Part shown: one piece after another, positions 11,201-24,045 of the stretch
Position numbering within the stretch: the stretch's first letter is position 1
Layout of the letters: the number at the start of each line of letters is the position of its first letter
DNA from: Nemertoderma westbladi
Taxonomy: Eukaryota; Xenacoelomorpha; Nemertodermatida; Nemertodermatidae
Direction of reading: 5' to 3'
Assembly (NCBI GenBank): GCA_032718475.1
Contig: JAUCBJ010000688.1
Location: 1 to 64,000, forward strand
DNA: 64,000 nt
Translations under genes and position numbers: made by a program
Notes under the pieces: model-generated
What the model was told of the DNA's origin: nothing
Databases searched by the model: none
What the model saw: the letters and a program-made list of their open reading frames with translations, nothing else

Positions 11201-14200
11201 AGTCGAAATATAGAGAACGACCATGCCAACAAGGTTAGTCGAAATATAGAGAACGACCAAGCCAACAAGGTTAGTCGAAATATAGAGAACGACCAAGCCA
11301 ACAAGGTTAGTCGAAATATAGAGAACGACCAAGCAAACAAGGTTAGTCGAAATATAGAGAACGACCAAGCAAACAAGGTTAGTCGAAATATAGAGAACGA
11401 CCAAGCAAACAAGGTTAGTCGAAATATAGAGAACGACCAAGCAAACAAGGTTAGTCGAAATATAGAGAACGACCAAGCAAACAAGGTTAGTCGAAATATA
11501 GAGAACGACCAAGCAAACAAGGTTAGTCGAAATATAGAGAACGACCAAGCAAACAAGGTTAGTCGAAATATAGAGAACGACCAAGCAAACAAGGTTAGTC
11601 GAAATATAGAGAACGACCAAGCAAACAAGGTTAGTCGAAATATAGAGAACGACCAAGCCAACAAGGTTAGTCGAAATATAGAGAACGACCAAGCCAACAA
11701 GGTTAGTCGAAATATAGAGAACGACCAAGCCAACAAGGTTAGTCGAAATATAGAGAACGACCAAGCAAACAAGGTTAGTCGAAATATAGAGAACGACCAA
11801 GCAAACAAGGTTAGTCGAAATATAGAGAACGACCAAGCAAACAAGGTTAGTCGAAATATAGAGAACGACCAAGCAAACAAGGTTAGTCGAAATATAGAGA
11901 ACGACCAAGCAAACAAGGTTAGTCGAAATATAGAGAACGACCAAGCAAACAAGGTTAGTCGAAATATAGAGAACGACCATGCCAACAAGGTTAGTCGAAA
12001 TATAGAGAACGACCAAGCCAACAAGGTTAGTCGAAATATAGAGAACGACCAAGCAAACAAGGTTAGTCGAAATATAGAGAACGACCAAGCAAACAAGGTT
12101 AGTCGAAATATAGAGAACGACCAAGCAAACAAGGTTAGTCGAAATATAGAGAACGACCAAGCAAACAAGGTTAGTCGAAATATAGAGAACGACCAAGCAA
12201 ACAAGGTTAGTCGAAATATAGAGAACGACCAAGCAAACAAGGTTAGTCGAAATATAGAGAACGACCAAGCAAACAAGGTTAGTCGAAATATAGAGAACGA
12301 CCAAGCAAACAAGGTTAGTCGAAATATAGAGAACGACCAAGCCAACAAGGTTAGTCGAAATATAGAGAACGACCAAGCCAACAAGGTTAGTCGAAATATA
12401 GAGAACGACCATGCCAACAAGGTTAGTCGAAATATAGAGAACGACCAAGCAAACAAGGTTAGTCGAAATATAGAGAACGACCAAGCAAACAAGGTTAGTC
12501 GAAATATAGAGAACGACCAAGCAAACAAGGTTAGTCGAAATATAGAGAACGACCAAGCAAACAAGGTTAGTCGAAATATAGAGAACGACCAAGCAAACAA
12601 GGTTAGTCGAAATATAGAGAACGACCAAGCAAACAAGGTTAGTCGAAATATAGAGAACGACCAAGCAAACAAGGTTAGTCGAAATATAGAGAACGACCAA
12701 GCCAACAAGGTTAGTCGAAATATAGAGAACGACCAAGCAAACAAGGTTAGTCGAAATATAGAGAACGACCAAGCAAACAAGGTTAGTCGAAATATAGAGA
12801 ACGACCAAGCAAACAAGGTTAGTCGAAATATAGAGAACGACCAAGCAAACAAGGTTAGTCGAAATATAGAGAACGACCAAGCAAACAAGGTTAGTCGAAA
12901 TATAGAGAACGACCAAGCCAACAAGGTTAGTCGAAATATAGAGAACGACCAAGCAAACAAGGTTAGTCGAAATATAGAGAACGACCAAGCAAACAAGGTT
13001 AGTCGAAATATAGAGAACGACCATGCCAACAAGGTTAGTCGAAATATAGAGAACGACCAAGCAAACAAGGTTAGTCGAAATATAGAGAACGACCAAGCCA
13101 ACAAGGTTAGTCGAAATATAGAGAACGACCAAGCAAACAAGGTTAGTCGAAATATAGAGAACGACCAAGCAAACAAGGTTAGTCGAAATATAGAGAACGA
13201 CCAAGCAAACAAGGTTAGTCGAAATATAGAGAACGACCAAGCAAACAAGGTTGGTCGAAATATAGAGAACGACCATGCCAACAAGGTTAGTCGAAATATA
13301 GAGAACGACCAAGCCAACAAGGTTAGTCGAAATATAGAGAACGACCAAGCCAACAAGGTTAGTCGAAATATAGAGAACGACCAAGCCAACAAGGTTAGTC
13401 GAAATATAGAGAACGACCAAGCAAACAAGGTTAGTCGAAATATAGAGAACGACCAAGCAAACAAGGTTAGTCGAAATATAGAGAACGACCAAGCAAACAA
13501 GGTTAGTCGAAATATAGAGAACGACCAAGCAAACAAGGTTAGTCGAAATATAGAGAACGACCAAGCAAACAAGGTTAGTCGAAATATAGAGAACGACCAA
13601 GCAAACAAGGTTAGTCGAAATATAGAGAACGACCAAGCAAACAAGGTTAGTCGAAATATAGAGAACGACCAAGCAAACAAGGTTAGTCGAAATATAGAGA
13701 ACGACCAAGCAAACAAGGTTAGTCGAAATATAGAGAACGACCAAGCAAACAAGGTTAGTCGAAATATAGAGAACGACCAAGCAAACAAGGTTAGTCGAAA
13801 TATAGAGAACGACCAAGCAAACAAGGTTAGTCGAAATATAGAGAACGACCAAGCAAACAAGGTTAGTCGAAATATAGAGAACGACCAAGCAAACAAGGTT
13901 AGTCGAAATATAGAGAACGACCAAGCAAACAAGGTTAGTCGAAATATAGAGAACGACCAAGCAAACAAGGTTAGTCGAAATATAGAGAACGACCAAGCAA
14001 ACAAGGTTAGTCGAAATATAGAGAACGACCAAGCAAACAAGGTTAGTCGAAATATAGAGAACGACCAAGCCAACAAGGTTAGTCGAAATATAGAGAACGA
14101 CCAAGCCAACAAGGTTAGTCGAAATATAGAGAACGACCAAGCAAACAAGGTTAGTCGAAATATAGAGAACGACCAAGCAAACAAGGTTAGTCGAAATATA

Positions 14201-17200
14201 GAGAACGACCAAGCAAACAAGGTTAGTCGAAATATAGAGAACGACCAAGCAAACAAGGTTAGTCGAAATATAGAGAACGACCAAGCAAACAAGGTTAGTC
14301 GAAATATAGAGAACGACCAAGCAAACAAGGTTAGTCGAAATATAGAGAACGACCAAGCAAACAAGGTTAGTCGAAATATAGAGAACGACCAAGCAAACAA
14401 GGTTAGTCGAAATATAGAGAACGACCAAGCCAACAAGGTTAGTCGAAATATAGAGAACGACCAAGCCAACAAGGTTAGTCGAAATATAGAGAACGACCAA
14501 GCAAACAAGGTTAGTCGAAATATAGAGAACGACCAAGCAAACAAGGTTAGTCGAAATATAGAGAACGACCAAGCAAACAAGGTTAGTCGAAATATAGAGA
14601 ACGACCAAGCAAACAAGGTTAGTCGAAATATAGAGAACGACCAAGCAAACAAGGTTAGTCGAAATATAGAGAACGACCAAGCAAACAAGGTTAGTCGAAA
14701 TATAGAGAACGACCAAGCCAACAAGGTTAGTCGAAATATAGAGAACGACCAAGCAACAAGGTTAGTCGAAATATAGAGAAGACCAGCAACAAGGTTAGTC
14801 GAAATATAGAGAACGACCAAGCAAACAAGGTTAGTCGAAATATAGAGAACGACCAAGCAAACAAGGTTAGTCGAAATATAGAGAACGACCAAGCAAACAA
14901 GGTTAGTCGAAATATAGAGAACGACCAAGCAAACAAGGTTAGTCGAAATATAGAGAACGACCAAGCAAACAAGGTTAGTCGAAATATAGAGAACGACCAA
15001 GCAAACAAGGTTAGTCGAAATATAGAGAACGACCAAGCAAACAAGGTTAGTCGAAATATAGAGAACGACCAAGCAAACAAGGTTAGTCGAAATATAGAGA
15101 ACGACCAAGCAAACAAGGTTAGTCGAAATATAGAGAACGACCAAGCAAACAAGGTTAGTCGAAATATAGAGAACGACCAAGCAAACAAGGTTAGTCGAAA
15201 TATAGAGAACGACCAAGCCAACAAGGTTAGTCGAAATATAGAGAACGACCAAGCAAACAAGGTTAGTCGAAATATAGAGAACGACCAAGCAAACAAGGTT
15301 AGTCGAAATATAGAGAACGACCAAGCAAACAAGGTTAGTCGAAATATAGAGAACGACCAAGCAAACAAGGTTAGTCGAAATATAGAGAACGACCAAGCAA
15401 ACAAGGTTAGTCGAAATATAGAGAACGACCAAGCAAACAAGGTTAGTCGAAATATAGAGAACGACCAAGCAAACAAGGTTAGTCGAAATATAGAGAACGA
15501 CCAAGCAAACAAGGTTAGTCGAAATATAGAGAACGACCAAGCAAACAAGGTTAGTCGAAATATAGAGAACGACCAAGCAAACAAGGTTAGTCGAAATATA
15601 GAGAACGACCAAGCAAACAAGGTTAGTCGAAATATAGAGAACGACCAAGCAAACAAGGTTAGTCGAAATATAGAGAACGACCAAGCCAACAAGGTTAGTC
15701 GAAATATAGAGAACGACCAAGCAAACAAGGTTAGTCGAAATATAGAGAACGACCAAGCAAACAAGGTTAGTCGAAATATAGAGAACGACCAAGCAAACAA
15801 GGTTAGTCGAAATATAGAGAACGACCAAGCCAACAAGGTTAGTCGAAATATAGAGAACGACCAAGCAAACAAGGTTAGTCGAAATATAGAGAACGACCAA
15901 GCAAACAAGGTTAGTCGAAATATAGAGAACGACCAAGCAAACAAGGTTAGTCGAAATATAGAGAACGACCAAGCAAACAAGGTTAGTCGAAATATAGAGA
16001 ACGACCAAGCAAACAAGGTTAGTCGAAATATAGAGAACGACCAAGCCAACAAGGTTAGTCGAAATATAGAGAACGACCAAGCAAACAAGGTTAGTCGAAA
16101 TATAGAGAACGACCAAGCAAACAAGGTTAGTCGAAATATAGAGAACGACCAAGCAAACAAGGTTAGTCGAAATATAGAGAACGACCAAGCAAACAAGGTT
16201 AGTCGAAATATAGAGAACGACCAAGCAAACAAGGTTAGTCGAAATATAGAGAACGACCAAGCCAACAAGGTTAGTCGAAATATAGAGAACGACCAAGCAA
16301 ACAAGGTTAGTCGAAATATAGAGAACGACCAAGCCAACAAGGTTAGTCGAAATATAGAGAACGACCAAGCCAACAAGGTTAGTCGAAATATAGAGAACGA
16401 CCAAGCAAACAAGGTTAGTCGAAATATAGAGAACGACCAAGCAAACAAGGTTAGTCGAAATATAGAGAACGACCAAGCAAACAAGGTTAGTCGAAATATA
16501 GAGAACGACCAAGCCAACAAGGTTAGTCGAAATATAGAGAACGACCAAGCAAACAAGGTTAGTCGAAATATAGAGAACGACCAAGCAAACAAGGTTAGTC
16601 GAAATATAGAGAACGACCAAGCAAACAAGGTTAGTCGAAATATAGAGAACGACCAAGCAAACAAGGTTAGTCGAAATATAGAGAACGACCAAGCCAACAA
16701 GGTTAGTCGAAATATAGAGAACGACCAAGCAAACAAGGTTAGTCGAAATATAGAGAACGACCAAGCAAACAAGGTTAGTCGAAATATAGAGAACGACCAA
16801 GCAAACAAGGTTAGTCGAAATATAGAGAACGACCAAGCAAACAAGGTTAGTCGAAATATAGAGAACGACCAAGCAAACAAGGTTAGTCGAAATATAGAGA
16901 ACGACCAAGCCAACAAGGTTAGTCGAAATATAGAGAACGACCAAGCAAACAAGGTTAGTCGAAATATAGAGAACGACCAAGCAAACAAGGTTAGTCGAAA
17001 TATAGAGAACGACCAAGCCAACAAGGTTAGTCGAAATATAGAGAACGACCAAGCCAACAAGGTTAGTCGAAATATAGAGAACGACCAAGCCAACAAGGTT
17101 AGTCGAAATATAGAGAGCGACCAAGCAAACAAGGTTAGTCGAAATATAGAGAACGACCAAGCAAACAAGGTTAGTCGAAATATAGAGAACGACCAAGCAA

Positions 17201-20200
17201 ACAAGGTTAGTCGAAATATAGAGAACGACCAAGCAAACAAGGTTAGTCGAAATATAGAGAACGACCAAGCAAACAAGGTTAGTCGAAATATAGAGAACGA
17301 CCAAGCAAACAAGGTTAGTCGAAATATAGAGAACGACCAAGCAAACAAGGTTAGTCGAAATATAGAGAACGACCAAGCAAACAAGGTTAGTCGAAATATA
17401 GAGAACGACCAAGCAAACAAGGTTAGTCGAAATATAGAGAACGACCAAGCAAACAAGGTTAGTCGAAATATAGAGAACGACCAAGCAAACAAGGTTAGTC
17501 GAAATATAGAGAACGACCAAGCAAACAAGGTTAGTCGAAATATAGAGAACGACCAAGCAAACAAGGTTAGTCGAAATATAGAGAACGACCAAGCCAACAA
17601 GGTTAGTCGAAATATAGAGAACGACCAAGCAAACAAGGTTAGTCGAAATATAGAGAACGACCAAGCAAACAAGGTTAGTCGAAATATAGAGAACGACCAA
17701 GCAAACAAGGTTAGTCGAAATATAGAGAACGACCAAGCAAACAAGGTTAGTCGAAATATAGAGAACGACCAAGCAAACAAGGTTAGTCGAAATATAGAGA
17801 ACGACCAAGCAAACAAGGTTAGTCGAAATATAGAGAACGACCAAGCAAACAAGGTTAGTCGAAATATAGAGAACGACCAAGCAAACAAGGTTAGTCGAAA
17901 TATAGAGAACGACCAAGCAAACAAGGTTAGTCGAAATATAGAGAACGACCATGCCAACAAGGTTAGTCGAAATATAGAGAACGACCAAGCCAACAAGGTT
18001 AGTCGAAATATAGAGAACGACCACGCAAACAAGGTTAGTCGAAATATAGAGAACGACCATGCCAACAAGGTTAGTCGAAATATAGAGAACGACCAAGCAA
18101 ACAAGGTTAGTCGAAATATAGAGAACGACCAAGCCAACAAGGTTAGTCGAAATATAGAGAACGACCAAGCAAACAAGGTTAGTCGAAATATAGAGAACGA
18201 CCAAGCAAACAAGGTTAGTCGAAATATAGAGAACGACCACGCAAACAAGGTTAGTCGAAATATAGAGAACGACCATGCCAACAAGGTTAGTCGAAATATA
18301 GAGAACGACCAAGCAAACAAGGTTAGTCGAAATATAGAGAACGACCAAGCAAACAAGGTTAGTCGAAATATAGAGAACGACCAAGCAAACAAGGTTAGTC
18401 GAAATATAGAGAACGACCAAGCAAACAAGGTTAGTCGAAATATAGAGAACGACCACGCAAACAAGGTTAGTCGAAATATAGAGAACGACCAAGCAAACAA
18501 GGTTAGTCGAAATATAGAGAACGACCAAGCCAACAAGGTTAGTCGAAATATAGAGAACGACCAAGCAAACAAGGTTAGTCGAAATATAGAGAACGACCAA
18601 GCCAACAAGGTTAGTCGAAATATAGAGAACGACCAAGCAAACAAGGTTAGTCGAAATATAGAGAACGACCAAGCAAACAAGGTTAGTCGAAATATAGAGA
18701 ACGACCAAGCCAACAAGGTTAGTCGAAATATAGAGAACGACCAAGCCAACAAGGTTAGTCGAAATATAGAGAACGACCAAGCCAACAAGGTTAGTCGAAA
18801 TATAGAGAACGACCAAGCCAACAAGGTTAGTCGAAATATAGAGAACGACCACGCAAACAAGGTTAGTCGAAATATAGAGAACGACCAAGCAAACAAGGTT
18901 AGTCGAAATATAGAGAACGACCAAGCAAACAAGGTTAGTCGAAATATAGAGAACGACCAAGCCAACAAGGTTAGTCGAAATATAGAGAACGACCAAGCAA
19001 ACAAGGTTAGTCGAAATATAGAGAACGACCAAGCCAACAAGGTTAGTCGAAATATAGAGAACGACCAAGCAAACAAGGTTAGTCGAAATATAGAGAACGA
19101 CCAAGCAAACAAGGTTAGTCGAAATATAGAGAACGACCAAGCAAACAAGGTTAGTCGAAATATAGAGAACGACCAAGCCAACAAGGTTAGTCGAAATATA
19201 GAGAACGACCAAGCAAACAAGGTTAGTCGAAATATAGAGAACGACCAAGCAAACAAGGTTAGTCGAAATATAGAGAACGACCAAGCAAACAAGGTTAGTC
19301 GAAATATAGAGAACGACCAAGCAAACAAGGTTAGTCGAAATATAGAGAACGACCAAGCAAACAAGGTTAGTCGAAATATAGAGAACGACCAAGCCAACAA
19401 GGTTAGTCGAAATATAGAGAACGACCAAGCAAACAAGGTTAGTCGAAATATAGAGAACGACCAAGCCAACAAGGTTAGTCGAAATATAGAGAACGACCAA
19501 GCCAACAAGGTTAGTCGAAATATAGAGAACGACCAAGCAAACAAGGTTAGTCGAAATATAGAGAACGACCAAGCAAACAAGGTTAGTCGAAATATAGAGA
19601 ACGACCAAGCAAACAAGGTTAGTCGAAATATAGAGAACGACCAAGCCAACAAGGTTAGTCGAAATATAGAGAACGACCAAGCAAACAAGGTTAGTCGAAA
19701 TATAGAGAACGACCAAGCAAACAAGGTTAGTCGAAATATAGAGAACGACCAAGCAAACAAGGTTAGTCGAAATATAGAGAACGACCAAGCAAACAAGGTT
19801 AGTCGAAATATAGAGAACGACCAAGCCAACAAGGTTAGTCGAAATATAGAGAACGACCAAGCAAACAAGGTTAGTCGAAATATAGAGAACGACCAAGCCA
19901 ACAAGGTTAGTCGAAATATAGAGAACGACCAAGCAAACAAGGTTAGTCGAAATATAGAGAACGACCAAGCAAACAAGGTTAGTCGAAATATAGAGAACGA
20001 CCAAGCAAACAAGGTTAGTCGAAATATAGAGAACGACCAAGCCAACAAGGTTAGTCGAAATATAGAGAACGACCAAGCCAACAAGGTTAGTCGAAATATA
20101 GAGAACGACCAAGCAAACAAGGTTAGTCGAAATATAGAGAACGACCAAGCCAACAAGGTTAGTCGAAATATAGAGAGCGACCAAGCCAACAAGGTTAGTC

Positions 20201-22290
20201 GAAATATAGAGAACGACCAAGCCAACAAGGTTAGTCGAAATATAGAGAGCGACCAAGCCAACAAGGTTAGTCGAAATATAGAGAACGACCAAGCAAACAA
20301 GGTTAGTCGAAATATAGAGAACGACCAAGCCAACAAGGTTAGTCGAAATATAGAGAACGACCAAGCAAACAAGGTTAGTCGAAATATAGAGAACGACCAC
20401 GCAAACAAGGTTAGTCGAAATATAGAGAACGACCAAGCCAACAAGGTTAGTCGAAATATAGAGAACGACCAAGCCTACAAGGTTAGTCGAAATATAGAGA
20501 ACGACCAAGCAAACAAGGTTAGTCGAAATATAGAGAACGACCAAGCCAACAAGGTTAGTCGAAATATAGAGAGCGACCAAGCCAACAAGGTTAGTCGAAA
20601 TATAGAGAACGACCAAGCAAACAAGGTTAGTCGAAATATAGAGAACGACCAAGCCAACAAGGTTAGTCGAAATATAGAGAACGACCAAGCAAACAAGGTT
20701 AGTCGAAATATAGAGAACGACCAAGCCAACAAGGTTAGTCGAAATATAGAGAACGACCAAGCAAACAAGGTTAGTCGAAATATAGAGAACGACCACGCAA
20801 ACAAGGTTAGTCGAAATATAGAGAACGACCAAGCAAACAAGGTTAGTCGAAATATAGAGAACGACCACGCAAACAAGGTTAGTCGAAATATAGAGAACGA
20901 CCACGCAAACAAGGTTAGTCGAAATATAGAGAACGACCAAGCAAACAAGGTTAGTCGAAATATAGAGAACGACCAAGCAAACAAGGTTAGTCGAAATATA
21001 GAGAACGACCAAGCAAACAAGGTTAGTCGAAATATAGAGAACGACCACGCAAACAAGGTTAGTCGAAATATAGAGAACGACCAAGCAAACAAGGTTAGTC
21101 GAAATATAGAGAACGACCACGCAAACAAGGTTAGTCGAAATATAGAGAACGACCAAGCAAACAAGGTTAGTCGAAATATAGAGAACGACCACGCAAACAA
21201 GGTTAGTCGAAATATAGAGAACGACCAAGCAAACAAGGTTAGTCGAAATATAGAGAACGACCAAGCAAACAAGGTTAGTCGAAATATAGAGAACGACCAA
21301 GCCAACAAGGTTAGTCGAAATATAGAGAACGACCAAGCCAACAAGGTTAGTCGAAATATAGAGAACGACCAAGCAAACAAGGTTAGTCGAAATATAGAGA
21401 ACGACCAAGCCAACAAGGTTAGTCGAAATATAGAGAACGACCAAGCAAACAAGGTTAGTCGAAATATAGAGAACGACCAAGCCAACAAGGTTAGTCGAAA
21501 TATAGAGAACGACCAAGCCAACAAGGTTAGTCGAAATATAGAGAACGACCAAGCAAACAAGGTTAGTCGAAATATAGAGAACGACCAAGCAAACAAGGTT
21601 AGTCGAAATATAGAGAACGACCAAGCAAACAAGGTTAGTCGAAATATAGAGAACGACCAAGCCAACAAGGTTAGTCGAAATATAGAGAACGACCATGCCA
21701 ACAAGGTTAGTCGAAATATAGAGAACGACCAAGCCAACAAGGTTAGTCGAAATATAGAGAACGACCAAGCCAACAAGGTTAGTCGAAATATAGAGAACGA
21801 CCAAGCAAACAAGGTTAGTCGAAATATAGAGAACGACCAAGCAAACAAGGTTAGTCGAAATATAGAGAACGACCAAGCAAACAAGGTTAGTCGAAATATA
21901 GAGAACGACCAAGCAAACAAGGTTAGTCGAAATATAGAGAACGACCAAGCCAACAAGGTTAGTCGAAATATAGAGAACGACCACGCAAACAAGGTTTGTC
22001 GAAATATAGAGAACGACCAAGCAAACAAGGTTAGTCGAAATATAGAGAACGACCACGCAAACAAGGTTAGTCGAAATATAGAGAACGACCAAGCAAACAA
22101 GGTTAGTCGAAATATAGATAACGACCAAGCCAACAAGGTTAGTCGAAATATAGAGAACGACCAAGCCAACAGGGTTAGTCGAAATATAGAGAACGACCAA
22201 GCAAACAAGGTTAGTCGAAATATAGAGAACGACCAAGCAAACAAGGTTAGTCGAAATATAGATAACGACCAAGCCAACAAGGTTAGTCGA
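5195..22290 (+). repeat. 475-copy 36-bp array of the ACO2 exon/intron junction
   Basis: The unit is 27 nt of exon (coding NIENDQANK) followed by GTTAGTCGA, the 5' splice site and first intron bases. The first unit is the genuine exon end. Length corrected for 4 deleted bases is 17,100 bp, which is 475 units. Almost all copies keep GTTAGT; one variant at 21991-22000 reads GTTTGT. Variation is mostly at four places: AAGC(A/C)AAC, CACGC, CATGCC/CATGGG and AAG/AAT/AGG before the GT. The left ~5 kb has many amino-acid-changing variants in higher-order blocks. The right ~12 kb is more uniform. Two deletions at 14752-14795 shift the frame. A diverged half-copy or two continue to ~22340. Confidence 0.97.
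5222..5227 (+). promoter_or_regulatory. First (presumed ancestral) ACO2 5' splice site
   Basis: GTTAGT directly follows the AAG that ends the aconitase exon. The same GTTAGT is used as donor by three UNC5 exons in this window (ending at 46160, 45045 and 36164), so it is a legitimate donor in this genome. It is the first of about 475 near-identical donors. Confidence 0.85.
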
Positions 22291-22524
22291 AATATAAAGA
22301 AGGAACTAAAGTAAAAAGGTGTTGTCGAAGTAGAGAATGAATCACTTGATTTAATTTATAATATCAATTTATAAACATATGTTATATATTTATATATTTA
22401 TTATTATTATTATTTTATTTATATAATATATATATATATAATATTAATATAATAATATTATAATATTAATATAATAATATAATAATATTAATATTATTAT
22501 TATTTATATATATTTCCTACCAGC
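22291..22524. other. Array edge and AT-rich low-complexity DNA
   Basis: Up to ~22340 there are degenerate array copies (AATATAAAGAAGG, then GTTGTCGAAGTAGAGAATG). From ~22345 the sequence is a TA/TTA/ATT microsatellite-like tract with no coding signal. It may include the A/T-rich tail of the adjacent minus-strand SINE. Confidence 0.8.
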
Positions 22525-23985
22525 TACAGTTATGTTGAACAGTTAGCCGAAGCCGGAGGCGACCCAATGGCTCCTCCTTTCGATAGCTGCTACTCCTATC
22601 CCTTGTTTTCCTATCTCCTTGTTTTCTATCTTCCTATCTAGGCGCTACTATCTGCTACCCGAAGGTAGGGGTGGGCGCTACTCCTATCTGCTACCCGAGG
22701 GTAGGGGTGGGCGCTACTCCTATCTGCTACCCGAAGGTAGGGGAGGGCGCTACTCCTATCTGCTACCCGAAGGTAGGGGTGGGCGCTACTCCTATCTGCT
22801 ACCCGAGTGTAGGGGTGGGCGCTACTCCTATCTGCTAGCCGAAGGTAGGGGTTGGCGCTACTCCTATCTGCTACCCGAAGGTAGGGGTGGGCGCTACTCC
22901 TATCTGCTACCCGAGGGTAGGGGTGGGCGCTACTCCTATCTGCTACCCGAAGGTAGGGGAGGGCGCTACTCCTATCTGCTACCCGAAGGTAGGGGTGGGC
23001 GCTACTCCTATCTGCTACCCGAGGGTAGGGGTGGGCGCTACTCCTATCTGCTACCCGAAGGTAGGGGTGGGCGCTACTCCTATCTGCTACCCGAAGGTAG
23101 GGGTGGGCGCCACTCCTATCTGATACCCGAAGGTAGGGGTGGGCGCTACTCCTATCTGCTACCCGAGGGTAGGGGTGGGCGCTACTCCTATCTGCTACCC
23201 GAAGGTAGGGGTGGGCGCTACTCCTATCTGCTACCCGAGGGTAGGGGTGGGCGCTACTCCTATCTGCTACCCGAAGGTAGGGGTGGGCGCTACTCCTATC
23301 TGCTACCCGAGGATAGGGGTGGGCGTTACTCCTATCTGCTACCCGAGGCTAGGGGTGGGCGCTACTCCTATCTGCTACCCAAGGGTAGGGGTGGGCGCTA
23401 CTCCTATCTGCTACCCGAGGGTAGGGGTGGGCGCTACTCCTATCTGCTACCCGAGGCTAGGGGTGGGCGCTACTCCTATCTGCTACCCGAGGGTAGGGGT
23501 GGGCGCTACTCCTATCTGCTACCCGAGGGTAGGGGTGGGCGCTACTCCTATCTGCTACCCGAAGGTAGGGGTGGGCGCTACTCCTATCTGCTACCCGAGG
23601 ATAGGGGTGGGCGCTACTCCTATCTGCTACCCGAGGGTAGGGGTGGGCGTTACTCCTATCTGCTACCCGAGGCTAGGGGTGGGCGCTACTCCTATCTGCT
23701 ACCCGAGGGTAGGGGTGGGCGCTACTCCTATCTGCTACCCGAGGGTATGGGTGGGCGCTACTCCTATCTGCTACCCGAGGGTAGGGGTGGGCGCTACTCC
23801 TATCTGCTACCCGAGGGTAGGGGTGGGCGCTACTCCTATCTACTACTCCTATCCCTTGTTTTCCTCCCAGTAATTCAACTGGTGCTCATTTTATCGACCC
23901 CAGTGGATGGACCCTGGCGGGGCTCGAACCTTCAACCCCGATTGTAAGCCTGGCGTTCAACCAACGAACTAAGCTACCCAGTCAG
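22525..23985 (-). mobile_element. tRNA-derived SINE with an internal minisatellite expansion
   Basis: The minus strand from ~23985 has a tRNA-like head: A-box-like TAGCTTAGTTCGTTGG (23976-23961) and B box GGTTCGAGCCC (23930-23920). The body GGGTCGATAAAATGAGCACC, followed by an inverted CCAGTTGAATTACTGG-like motif, resembles from memory the post-tRNA region of cephalopod/mollusc SINEs. The phrase AAACAAGGGATAGGAGTAG occurs at both edges of the internal 36-bp array (near 22590-22610 and 23845-23865), so the array grew inside the SINE. Beyond it come a unique segment (22530-22590) and an A/T-rich end. A working tRNA gene is unlikely: the acceptor stem does not pair and no CCA-proximal structure is evident. 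Confidence 0.65.
22642..23842 (+). repeat. 36-bp minisatellite, ~33 copies, inside the SINE
   Basis: The unit reads CGCTACTCCTATCTGCTACC then CGAGGGTAGGGGTGGG (plus strand). The main polymorphism is GAAGG versus GAGGG or GAGGC; the first copy lacks 3 nt. Because the unit is 12 codons long, several frames stay open, giving spurious ORFs. It has the same period as the 475-copy array in the same intron but an unrelated sequence. Confidence 0.95.
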
Positions 23986-24045
23986 TTTCATTTATGTTTT
24001 AATAGTCCTTTGTTTACAATTTGTAATTTATTATAATTAATTCAG

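Noticed and set aside
5072-14776. 3,234-codon plus-strand ORF with a 12-residue repeat as a giant structural protein
   Set aside because: Its first 50 codons are partly intron (before 5097) and partly a real aconitase exon. The remainder is the open frame of a 36-bp tandem array starting at the exon's donor site. It is annotated as exon plus array; partial in-frame use is raised only as a finding.
5113-22280. Minus-strand ORFs of 601 to 4,457 codons across the array
   Set aside because: All are by-products of a 36-bp (12-codon) unit lacking stops in several frames. There is no independent start, domain or promoter.
5195-22290. CRISPR array
   Set aside because: Units are directly contiguous with no unique spacers, and the locus is a eukaryotic intron.
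22619-23947. 442-codon repeat protein (YLLPEGRGGRYS)n
   Set aside because: It is the open frame of the 36-bp minisatellite inside the SINE; its ends run into non-coding SINE sequence.
23915-23985. tRNA gene on the minus strand
   Set aside because: A- and B-box-like motifs are present but the acceptor stem does not close and a SINE body follows directly. It is annotated as a SINE head.
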